This document shows, piece after piece, positions 22,036-32,295 of a DNA stretch of 38,306 nucleotides (positions within the stretch are counted from its first letter, which is position 1; every line of letters begins with the position of its first letter). A program made the position numbers and the translations under genes. A model generated the notes under the pieces. It saw nothing but the letters and a program-made list of their open reading frames with translations, did no database searches and was not told where the DNA came from. Source of the stretch: Porogramme epimiltina (taxonomy: Eukaryota; Basidiomycota; Agaricomycetes; Polyporales; Polyporaceae); assembly GCA_900155495.1 (NCBI GenBank), contig FTLJ01000152.1:1-38306 (forward strand), read 5' to 3'.

Positions 22036-23600
22036 ATTGCCGAATCCGACGTTCGAACATGTACACCTTGTCTGACAGTCATCTTGCGGGTTGTATGTAG
22101 ACAATACTGTAGGTTCGTCTATTCAGCGATATCCATGGAACGCTGTGGAAGACGCTGCTCGACTTTGGGGCATGGATTGTGAGATGAGGGAGCCGCTCGC
22201 CCGCGCTTGTGATTCCGTTATCCCAGGACACAATTCGCTTCCACCCATTTACGTGTGCAGCAGGGCAGACGTTGCGTCCCTGCACGTTGATGATCTACCC
22301 ATAATTCCATCGTACCCTGAATGACGTGCGCCTTCTTGCGGCCTCGCCTCCGCCCCTTTCCCTCGCCCACCCCGCCCCTCTCGCAAATTGCTATCGTGGG
22401 CGCCACCTAAATACATGGTCTAGCCCGTCCTCTGGCGGCGTCGCACTGACAGGCAGTGGAACTGCCATATTGCATCAGAATCCAAGTGGCCGGAAGGGCC
22501 TTCGACCCGATGTGCCCACCGATTGGAGGCTCATATATACATAGCAGTCGTCGGACAACGGATGCGCGAGAGAGCTCGCTAGCCTCCGGATTAGATGGTG
22601 GACGCGCAGGCAACCCGTACACACTCCTAGTAGTACGCGCCTGAGGAGGGTGTCGTGTGAAGCGTGACAGCCGTAAGTCGTGATCAAGTCACCGCCTCTC
22701 GGAGATCTCCAGTAAAATTCAGGGAAGTACTACCTCGGGCTCTCGAAAACGTTATGCCAAGCGGCCTTCGGAAAGAACTTAAGGACGACTTGAAATCCGG
22801 GTCTGGGCTGCTGACTGCGGGTCTCTTGTTCGTACACTCGCGGCAAATATTCCTGGGCTATGGACTAGAATTTTGCCAGTGTTGTGACTGGGACAGGCTA
22901 GGGAGGCAGCGCCGCTTGCTGACCTCCGAGTCCGCGGGGGATGTCCTGCGCACCGCGACAGGCTCTTGGTGCGTGGATGCTCCCAGGGCAAGAGGCTCTT
23001 CTGAGACTCAGAACAACTACACCAGAAGCAAGAACCACGTGTTGCTCTCAGCAACACGCTGCCTCACCGCGGGCTGCTCGAAGCCTTGCTCAAATCTTCT
23101 CTTCGGCACGGAGAGCCACCCAAGCATCGAGGTAGCGGTTTGAAGCGTAGCAAGTAGTCAGCAATTGCTTCGATTGCGCCACCTACCCGCATTACGATGC
23201 ACACGAATGATGTTTGAATGCCCAGGACGGGCGCTTGATCACACGATCACGGAGGCGGCAAGCTCGGTCTTAGGGAAAACTTTCGACCACGCGCCTGCGG
23301 GGCCAGAGAGTCCTCTTCCCTACGTCCAGTTTACCTCATGAGGGCGGAGGGCAGAGGGGGGCTGTAGGTGCCGCGTTCGGCGCATCTCAGCGGCGCTCTA
23401 TAGGCATATGTAAGATGCCAAATTCGAGCGAAGAAGATGGCCTCTAGAACGCAGCGTCGAGGTGTGAGCCCTCTACCTCCTCCCTCCTCCCTCCCGACGC
23501 GAGCCGGGCGGCCTGCGCACCATGGAACGGCCGATTCTCTCGTCGATCTATATGCACACCTCTGGATAAGGACACGAATGCATTTTACTTGATACTAGTA
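22036..23600. other. Intergenic stretch, one doubtful 159-codon frame
   Basis: A plus-strand frame at 22664-23143 is open for 159 codons, but lacks an ATG start, has no recognisable motif and has no paralog here. A second plus-strand frame at 22091-22324 (77 codons) begins just past family X member 2. I see no repeat, RNA gene or domain, and treat the stretch as non-coding. Confidence 0.35.
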
Positions 23601-23843
23601 CCTGTGACAATCTTAGCGGGCTGAATTACATATGATTCATCTGCGACGTACATTTCAGCGTGGACCCGGATTCGACGGCCCTCCTCCATTTCCCTCCCCT
23701 AACGGCGATAAAACACACCCGGCTGCGCGGCGACGAAATGCTGAGCCCTTCAGAAGCCCCCGACCACGTCCTTTCCCTCCTGGGAGTCCGCTCCCGGCCT
23801 ACCAGCACTAGCACACGCAAGTGTGCCTTCCCTTCCCCCCTAG

Positions 23844-25901
23844 TTACGAAGCGCTGCTCGACCACACACCATTACACCCCCAGTCACGGAAGAACCTACC
23901 GATCAGGGGGTGCCATGCCGGCTCGATCAGGAGCAGCTCGTACACGACGCGCCATGCACTGTCGAGTGCGCCCTCGACCCACGAATGGCGCGTGCTGAGC
24001 GCCTCGCCTGCAAAGTGGAGATGCCCGGCTGCGGCGGGGACAGTGAGGGCCTCGTACACAGAGTTGAACTTTCCTGGCCCGAAGAACGCGAATGCGCCTG
24101 TGGGTAGTGCTGGTCAGTCTGGGTGCGGGACGGGGTGGCGCGCGAGTCCGCGGGGGTCCGGGGAACCACGTACCCATTGTGTATGGGTCGTGCGACCAGC
24201 TCCACGCGTGCGTGTCAATGAGCTGCCCGCGGAGGAACTCGACGTCGAGGTCGTGGATCCGTGCGAGCTCACGTAGTACAAGTTGCACAAGCATGGGTTT
24301 CAGTTCTTCGTTCGTAGTCAGCGCCCCGAGCCGTTCTGCATCGTCCGTCCAGCAGTAGCTCGCGATCAGCGTCGTCGTTTTCCCGTACGCCACGTCTCCG
24401 AACGACGGGTACACAATCCTGCGCAGAAGTGAGTCCGTATACGTCTGCCCACCGACGATGTTCAGCCTTCGCCCCGCGCGGTTAGTCGCCAACGTCCACC
24501 ACGCCGAGCGGAACTGCATCCCGATCTTGATCGAAGAGCTATACGTGAGGTGGCGAAGCGCGTTCAACTGCATCGGAGTGAGGTCTGCGGCGGTGAGGTC
24601 GACGGTACGAAGGACGGGGAGCGGAATGCTCGTCACAACATGTGAAAAGCGGAGATCGCTCGCGTTGTTGTCAGTGGCAACGTCGATCCCGATGACCTTG
24701 CCGTTTGCGTCCTTGACTGTCCTGATGGCAGTGACCCGTTTGTTGAAGGTAAAGACGTCCGGGGCCTCACGCTTGACGTATTGATACATAGTATCTGCGA
24801 TTTGGAAGGCACCACCCCTACGGAGGGTCAGCGTCATGCAGAAGTCTCGGGGCTGAGAGGAGAAAACACACTTAACACACCACCATTTCGTCTCTTCAGC
24901 TTTCAACCCACCTTCAGCGAGTGGCTGCCACCCTGAATTGATTACGTCGAGAACTATCTCCGAGAGAGCTCGGTCGTATGCACCGGTTGAGCTGTCGAAA
25001 GTCTCCATCCAGTTGACCACGTCCACTGAAAGGGGTTTGTTGGGGATGTCGAACTTCCGCTGAAGACTTGTACTCGGCCGGTAGAGAGTATGCATGTACG
25101 CGCGGGCGGAGTATTGATCGAAGGACATCAGGTACTCCCAACCACCGTTGGCAGTGCTGTTCTCCAGGTCGGTATGAATGCGGCTGGCAAAGGGACCCGC
25201 GACGTCGTCAATGATCCGCCTGTATCCGGCGTTGATGTAGGGAGTCGGATTGACGTCTTTGATGACTGCTTCGGGCTAGAACGAGGTCGATTGTACTTCA
25301 GACTGTCTGTGGGTCTCCCCGTTGTATGACATAAACGCGTTTGGGTTGGAGAAGTAGTACGGCGTAAGCTTCTTCCGTAGCTGGAGGGGTCCTTCGTTGA
25401 GGGGTCGGTAGTTGAAGAGACGGAAGAGGCGTCTCATGGAGTCGATCTGGGGGAAGCGCATCGCGCCAACGTCGTAGTAGTTGTAAGGAGCACCTGTCTC
25501 GTCAGGGAAGGTGTGGGTGAAAAGACGGCCGCCAACGCGTTCACGGGCCTCAATGATCTTGAATGGGATCCCGAGATCGAGCAAGATGAGGGCTGTGTAC
25601 AGTCCGGCGGCGCCTACGCATATATGTCATCAATCGCCGAAAGAATGCTCGTCAAACGATCTAACATACCGGCACCAAGGATACCCACAGGCACAGCAGC
25701 GCTCGAGGATGCACCCATAGAGCTTGTTTCGAGTGAACTCCAGGCGATAGGCCTCATACCAACAGGAGCATTATGGTTGCATCTCTTCATCGGTTGTGCG
25801 ATGTGTCGGCCACAGGAAGTGAGCATATCATTGATGATACAATGTTTCTGGGAACTTGACATTGCAAGGGCGGTAGACCAAAACTTCAGGGCTGAAAGCA
25901 T
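23844..25901 (-). pseudogene. LAAO-like flavin amine oxidase copy D, stops in exons 2 and 4
   Basis: All four exons are recognisable: 25901-25670, 25613-24872, 24817-24174 and 24097-23844, with introns of 56, 54 and 76 bp. Exon 1 is strongly diverged but still ends in GILGAG, and exon 2 starts AAGLY. Codon 190 is TAG (25278-25276) where the other copies have a glutamine codon (TSFQPEA in copy C). Beyond it the frame is open through DVGAMRFP-like context, GGAFQIAD and GHLHFAGEA. It ends at a TAA (23844) right after the NGVWSSSAS stretch, about 65 residues before the end seen in B and C. Homologous C-terminal tail sequence can still be traced to about 23700. A protein truncated at residue 189 would lack most of the substrate domain. 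Confidence 0.88.
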
Positions 25902-26420
25902 GGAGAGAAGCAGCCATGAGGTAGAATGAAATGTCTAAAGGGAACGCCTGAGGTATAAATGAGATGCAGGGGACTGAGCGGGACAGGAACGTAATGGCAC
26001 GGACCATGACATATACATCAGAGTGGGCCCATGAAGTGACGTTTTGGTCAGACCACTAGTGGCCAGATTCACGGAGCCTAAACGTTAAGACGTTTTCAGG
26101 GAAGTGACTGCTCCAGGCTACGAAGGTCATCGATCGACCCCATATCGTCGGCGGAACAGTCGCCCGTTACCCGCGAACTGTACTCTGACTTGCTACCGGC
26201 TTTCGCGACACCTCCTTCAAAGAGAACGTGGTTGACGGCGCCATTGGCATGGTTTGCGAAGGCGATGAAGTGTATAAGACACCCTTGCAGGTATTGTACG
26301 GCAACTACGCATTTACAACTAGTAATGCGACCTGGAAAAAGTCATTATTGGCGAGTTGGCAAGTTGACACTATACTCACAAATGCTTAAGACCGCATTTG
26401 AAGCATTCTCCTAGAGAGCC
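25902..26420 (-). other. Conserved coding-like remnant upstream of copy D
   Basis: This is the clearest version of the shared remnant. The minus strand from 26305 to 26096 is open for about 69 codons, containing YLQGCLIHFIAFANHANGAV, then HVLFEGGVAKAGSKSEYSS, then SIDDLRSLEQSLP and a stop. Just before it, VALLVVNA in another frame matches hydrophobic runs at the same place upstream of C and E. TATAAAT (25954-25960) lies 53 bp before the oxidase ATG. Confidence 0.55.
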
Positions 26421-26829
26421 TTTCATTCGGTATATCCGCGAGTGTCGCTGTTCGCAGGCTTTCGACAAGCAGGTCGCCACATCAACGGCGATCGAAAGGC
26501 GCCCGGGTTGCAACCTGGGTGCTTAATAATCCGGCGGACATCTGACGCCCATCCGCGCTGCCTAGCACGTGACGACAAATACCAAAAGTTTCAGGAGTCT
26601 TGACCGTGGGGTCGTATTTGACAAATATAGCTTGCAACGTGAAGAGAAATCGCTGCACGAAGTGTGAGTACAGTAAAGCAGTAAACCATGCGAGCAGTAC
26701 AGGTCCTTTGTACAGTAAAAAGGACACAAAGTGAAGGATCACTTTGATTCGATCACGTACTCCGAGCCATTGGCATAAAGAGCAGGTCCTCGCTTCGATG
26801 AATCAATCATCGTCACTTTCTCGTCTTCC

Positions 26830-28778
26830 ATGTGCTCGAAGATCACCTTTACCTCTCTTCCTACAGAAATACAAGTGAATATTCTCCTCTGTCTTAATGG
26901 AACAGATCTTGCAATATGCTGGCAGGTCAGTGCTTTAGTTACCATTTCCATCGCTTTGGCGCTGCCAGCAAGTTGTCACTTCTAACGTCGCCGCATGAAT
27001 ATCTGCTAGGTGTGCCACTCATTCAGAAAGCTTCTGAAAACCCCCGCGGTACAATACGTCTGGGAACTCGACGCAGCTACAATGTTAGATGGACCCTTGG
27101 AGGCAACCAGCCTCACCCCCGTCTCTGACCGCCTAGCGGCCCTACGGCGCTACCGCGAAAATTGGTCTTTCTTCTCTGTTGAGGACAAACCATCTTTCAC
27201 AGGCCCTGACCCAGTGGAGTACTTCTACTGGAATGGCGGAGCTCTCCCTCTTGCTTTCGAGAGTGACCGCCTGGAGCTGGTTCGTCTAGGTTCGGCAACG
27301 CGGCGTATCGAAGAACGCAAGTGGACAATTGAGACACAACACCTTGGAATATACACGCCACACACATGTGCCGTGGATCTTGAACAGGACCTTGTCATGT
27401 ATTCTGGTACTCCAAAAGCGCTGGACGAGTAGGTTTTCCCGGTCTAGAGTCATACCCCTGCGATCGCTCACCCTACTTATTCCCTCATTAGCACACTCCG
27501 ATGTGTTTGCTTATCTCTCTCTGCACCTACAGCAACCCCCCATCCACTAGCTGCGCAGCCATTTGTGATAGTTCAAGTGGAGGACATCCACAAAGCAAAA
27601 GGTCTCTATCTAGAAATCAGGTCTGACCTCGTCGGCTGGCTCTACACAAAGGGTGAATCTGTTTTATCGGCGACGTTGCTCGTGTGGAGCTGGAAGACTG
27701 GCGTGGTCCTTTACGTAAGTGGCCTTTCCCGAATACCCCTTCTCGGCGGTTAATTGACCCGCCTCATTCGTTCCAGAATAGCTCTCATCCCTACTACTCG
27801 TCTTTCACGTTCCTTGATGACAAGACTATTTTGCTCTGCACTCGGGGCATTGGTTTCTACATCTGCTACATGGACAAGTCGCACCCGATGGAGACTCCCC
27901 ATATTGCGACTACGAAGACAGATGCACCGCCAAACTGCTTGTGCATTCTTCAACCCCCAGAGCTCGGTGATGTTTCGTTTTGGATCGCTTCATCATTCCT
28001 CCACACACATGAGGCGACGCGCTCCGTTCCCGACAGTGCACTCTTCTCGCACGACCCCGCCGCAGATTCCATCGTAGCCATCTCGTTCGTAATCGGACAC
28101 GACATGGATCATTTAGACGCAACCTTTGACGACGCGCACCCTACCCGCCGCTTCGTGCTGATTGTGCCCCGCCGTGTCTTCCACGAGCTCGCCGCCACCC
28201 CGCCCCCGCCGGATGCTCTAGCCGTACTCGATTGGCCATCGTGGACATCGCGCGGGAGCCGCATTCTGCGGCCCAGCGGCGCCGAGGAATCCTTCGCCGT
28301 CGAGGCGTACGGCTCAAAACTTGCGATTTCATTCGGCGCGACAGACGCTGAGGGCGGGGTTCTGTTCTTCGTCTTCGACTTTGCCCCTGCGGCCGTGCCC
28401 GCGCCCCCCTGGAGCCGTACCTTGGGCAGTGCGACGGACTCTGCAGAGCGCGTAGTCGCTGGTGGGGCGCTTGGCCCACTGCCGGGTGAGGAGTCACCAG
28501 GGCCGAAGTCGATTATGGACCTCTTGGAAGGATGGATCGACTACGAGGACAACGAGCTGGACCCTGGCCATGAGGTGTGGCTGTATCCACACCTCAAGTT
28601 GTTCAGGGACAAACTTCCCCCGTCGTCGCTTCTGCCTTTCAGCCATATATACAGCAGCGAGGTGGGGAACGACGAGCAGCTCTATGAAGACAGTATTCCT
28701 TTCCTGACGCTCACTGAAGACGGGCTTCTCTTCGCGGTTCGTCGCTGCAGTACAACTTCTGATATCTTCGTTCGCTAA
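26830..28778 (+). CDS. F-box protein, 558 aa (intact)
   Basis: Exons are 26830-26925, 27010-27406, 27533-27714 and 27777-28778, with GT-AG introns of 84, 126 and 62 bp; the total is 559 codons. The N-terminus carries an F-box at residues of about 9-48: LPTEIQVNILLCLNGTDLAI, then VCHSFRKLLKTP across intron 1, then QYVWELDA. F-box proteins bind Skp1 and bring substrates to SCF ubiquitin ligases. The remaining roughly 500 residues resemble the beta-rich C-terminal part of the large agaricomycete F-box families, but no named substrate domain is seen. The intron at 27407 is long for this window, so that boundary is the least certain. The gene sits head-to-head with oxidase copy D, and a decayed copy lies in the same position beside copy E. 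Confidence 0.85.
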
Positions 28779-29200
28779 CGCCACGACCACTGCGCTGTAC
28801 ACTGTACACCTCTTAGATGGAATGCGGAGGGGGTGGGCCAGAACGCGTCCTTTCTTTTTCTGCTTAGCAGTGCTTCTTGGGAAACGGTGCTTCACCAATC
28901 ACAACACTTCCTTTTGCGCCGCGGAGTGCCATTTTATGTTACATATAGCCTTTCGGTCTCGAGAATTGTCATACACGTTGAACACCAGATCTACATTATC
29001 ACGGGCTTTAGGTAGCACACTCTTGGCCCGACTTTCGTCCGGTCATGCGGCGGCCATCAACTCTTATGCTACGCCCAAACCGTCTGGCAAACAACCGTAG
29101 TACATCACGCGACGAGGCTGGAATGCTTTCCCAGCCACGATGAGCGCAGAAGTTGAACCCACCAACGGACGGGGACGATCGACTGCGAATCCAAACCTCT
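28779..29200. other. Intergenic stretch after the F-box gene
   Basis: This is the 3' flank of the F-box gene. Short open frames exist, with no motif. From about 29195 rightward the sequence becomes homologous to the end of the membrane-protein gene (8684-8757). Confidence 0.35.
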
Positions 29201-29290
29201 CCGCCATACACACCCACGATATAAACATACGAGCGCGTTTTTATAATTACAGTTCGAGACAAGCTCAGTCTGCCAAAATGTCGTACAAGT
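29201..29290 (+). repeat. 3' flank of copy E with trace of the membrane-protein gene end
   Basis: CACCCACGAT (29211-29220) and ATACGAGCGCG (29227-29237), followed by CCAAAATG (29273-29280), match 8687-8696, 8704-8714 and 8750-8757 in order and spacing. At 8700 this is the stop region of the membrane-protein gene. Here the reading frame is lost. Confidence 0.65.
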
Positions 29291-29330
29291 CGCCTGTTAC
29301 GTTCACTTCAACATGGACCTCGACAACTCC

Positions 29331-31594
29331 TCATCCACTTTTCTCCTCACCGAGAGTGAACATCTCCGGCTGCGCGGAGACAAGGTGCTGAATGAACAAG
29401 CTCGCCTTCATAAACTGTTTCATGTCGGGCCTCTCGTCGCCCTCGTCGCCTTCCTTAGAGCCTTCTCCCGGCTCGCTCACCATCGGCACGCGCGGGGAGG
29501 CCTTTCTTCTCTCCTTCCGTACCGGTGAGGGGCAGCACCACTCGCCGTCAACCCCCCAATTACGTTCCAACTTGCAGCGCAGGTGCCACCACGCGGGCTC
29601 GACGCAGAGGAGCCCACACACCGCGCGCAACGCACTGTCAAGCGCGCCCTGAACCCACCCGTGACGTGTACTGATTGCTTCGCCCGCGAAGTGGAGGTGT
29701 CCGGAAGCGGCAGGGAGTGTAAGGCTCTTGTACGGAGAGGCGAACTTGCCGGGCCCGAAGAACGCGAAGGCACCTGAGTGCGTAGGGGAGGTCAGTGAGG
29801 GGTACATGGTAAGAGGCGAGTCCGCGAGGGAGCCGGTGGGGACTGAGAAGCACATACCCATCGTGTAGGGGTCGTGTGACCAGCTCCACGCGTGAGTGTC
29901 CAGGAGCTGTCCACGGAGGAACTCGACGTCGAGGTCGTGGATCCGCGCGAGCTCCCGTAGGACGAGTTTCACAAGCACCGGTTTCAGCTCTTCGTTCGTG
30001 GTCAGCGCACCGAGCCGTTCCGCGTCGTCCGTCCGGCAGTAGCTCGCGATCAGCGTCGTCGTCTTCCCGTGCTCCACGTCCCCATACGACGGGTACACGA
30101 CCGTGCGAAGCGGCGAGTCCGAGTACGTTTGCCCGCCGACGATGTTTAGCTTCCGCCCTGTGCGGTTCGTCATCGTCGACCACCATGCGAAGCGGAACTG
30201 CATCCCGATCTTGATCGCGGGGCTGTATGTGAGGTGGCAGAGCGCGTTGGACTGCATTGGGTTGAGGTCTGCAGCGGTAAGGTCGACGGTGCGGAGGGCG
30301 GGGAGAGGGATGCTTGTTACGACGTGCGAAAACCGTTCGCTCGTGCTGTCGTCGGTGGCGACATCGACGCTGATGACGTCGACGCCGATGACCTTGCAGT
30401 TCGAATCCTTGACCGCCTTGATGTCGGTTACTCGTCTGTTGAACGCGAAGGCATCTTCTGGGGTCTCACGCTTGACGTATTGGTACATAGCATCTGCAAT
30501 TTGGAACGCACCACCCCTACAAAAGATCAACATCGTGTACAAGACCGGCATACAACGGAAAACGTACTTGACACACCACTACTCCGTCTCTTTGACCTTC
30601 CTAGCGTCAGCCGGCTGCCACCCAAAAGCGATGGCTGCTAGAACCGTCTCCGAGAGAGCCTTGTCGTACGCGCCAGTCGAGTTGTTGAACGTCTCCATCC
30701 AGTTCACCACGTCCACAGAAAGGGGTTTGTTGGGGATGTCGAACTCCTGCTGAAGGCTCGCGCTCGGACGGTAAACAGTATGCATGTACGCGCGGGCGGA
30801 GTAGTGGTCTAAGGTCATGAGGTGTTCCCAGCCAGTGGTAGTGCGGTTCTCCAGGTCGTCGTAGATGCCTTTCGCGAGGGGCTCCAAGACGTCGTCGAAA
30901 ATCCGCTTGTGTCCGGCCTTGATGTAGGGAGTCGGGTCGACGTCTTTGATAACCGCTTCGGGCTGGAACGAGGTCGGTTGCGCTTCGGACTGTCTGTGCG
31001 TCTCTCCGTTGTACGACAACAGCGCGTTCGGGTTAGAGAAGAAGTACGGTGTGAGCTTCTTCCGGAGCTGGATGGAGCCACAGTTGAGGGGTCCGTAGTT
31101 GAAGAGGTGGAAGAGGCGTCTCATGGATTTGATCTGGGGGAAGCGCATCGCACCGACGTCGTAGTAGTTGTAAGGAGCGCCTGTCTTGTCGGAGAAGGTG
31201 TGGGTGAAGAGACGACCGCCGACGCGTTCGCGAGCCTCGATGATCTTGAAGGGGATATCGAGATCGAGCAAGATGAGGGCCGTGTACAGTCCGGCAGCAC
31301 CTACGCATATATCACATCAATCGCCGAAAGAATGCTCGTCCAAGAATGAAACATACCGGCACCAAGGATGCCCACAGGCTCAACTGGCGCGACAGGCTCT
31401 GGGGATGGACAGCCGCTCCCGAGCGCAGCCCAGTCGATAGGATCCAGACGGACTTGACGACCGACGCTAGCTTCCTTGATCGCTTGTGCGATGATTTGAC
31501 GACCATAGAGGGCGAAGACGTCGTTGTCGATGGAGGGATTCGGAGGATCCGGTGAAGGGAGGGCATTGACAGAAGACTGCATGGCTGTAAACAT
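29331..31594 (-). pseudogene. LAAO-like flavin amine oxidase copy E, single in-frame stop
   Basis: Exons are 31594-31357, 31300-30568, 30516-29858 and 29773-29331; introns are 56, 51 and 84 bp. Lengths sum to 691 codons, so the whole frame is preserved except for one TAG at codon 320 (30581-30579). It replaces the first tryptophan of the WWCVK motif found in every other copy. All other motifs are present: GILGAGAAGLY, RVGGR, DVGAMRFP, GGAFQIADAM, GAFAFFGPGKF, GHLHFAGEA. A small in-frame tandem duplication (DVISVDV) sits in exon 3. Introns 2 and 3 have no in-frame stops. Either the gene died very recently, or the stop is a strain allele or sequence error. A protein ending at residue 319 would lack the second half of the enzyme. 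Confidence 0.85.
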
Positions 31595-32200
31595 GGCGAG
31601 AAAGGGTCGTTACGGGGAACGGGGCGTCTTCGGGTGATGCTTGGGGTATAAATGAGCCACAGACGACTCGAGAAGAGCAGGAGCGCCACAGCACATACCA
31701 TCACACGCATTCTCCAGCGAGCGGCGATTCCGTGACATCTGTTGGAACACCGAGGGCCAGAATCAGGGAACCGAAAAGTTGAGAAAATGCCTGCTCCAGG
31801 TTGTGAAGGTCGTCGATCGACCCTTCATTTTCGGGACCTTCGCCCGCCACCTGAGAACTGCACGCTGACTTGGAACCAGCTTCTGCGACGCCTTATGCAC
31901 AGACAACGTGGTTTCTGGAGCCATTGGGTGAGGTTTATCAAGGTGATGAGGGACGCTCTTCTAGGTGTGCTACCGTGACAGCATTTATGGCTAGGGCTCC
32001 TAGAATTACCTCGAAGTTAGTACCAGCGAGTTGGCAAGTCGGATCTGTCCTTACTCGAAGAGATTTACTGTCGTGTTGTCGGTTTGTTAACGTGGCTTCA
32101 AGTTGGCCCAGAAGCCCAGAGGGACCAATATTGAAGCAAACAGGAAAGCGGAGGCGGCGGCGACAACCGGCACTGGAGAATCCGGGTGACGTGCTTACGT
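31595..32200 (-). other. Conserved coding-like remnant upstream of copy E
   Basis: On the minus strand, VILGALAINAVTVAHLEERP (near 32012-31953) matches the hydrophobic start of the remnant upstream of C and D, then stops. Further on are FSQLFGSLILALGVPTDVTE-like reading and a GATGGTATGTGC junction. TATAAAT (31647-31653) lies 53 bp before the oxidase ATG. Homology with the D flank runs to about 32050. Confidence 0.5.
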
Positions 32201-32295
32201 AATCATCAGTCTCACAGAAGGTGAGGCTTCTCCGAGGACCGAGTCCGAGTCGCTTCCGCGTCGATCGCGATATCGTTGTATGCCGGTATTCTCTT

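Noticed and set aside
22664..23143. A 159-codon plus-strand frame
   Set aside because: It has no ATG start, no motif, no splice context and no related copy in the window. Length alone is not enough in GC-rich DNA.
29331..30551. A 406-codon minus-strand frame as a separate short oxidase gene
   Set aside because: It is exons 3 and 4 of copy E read through introns 2 and 3, which happen to lack stops. It is not an independent gene.
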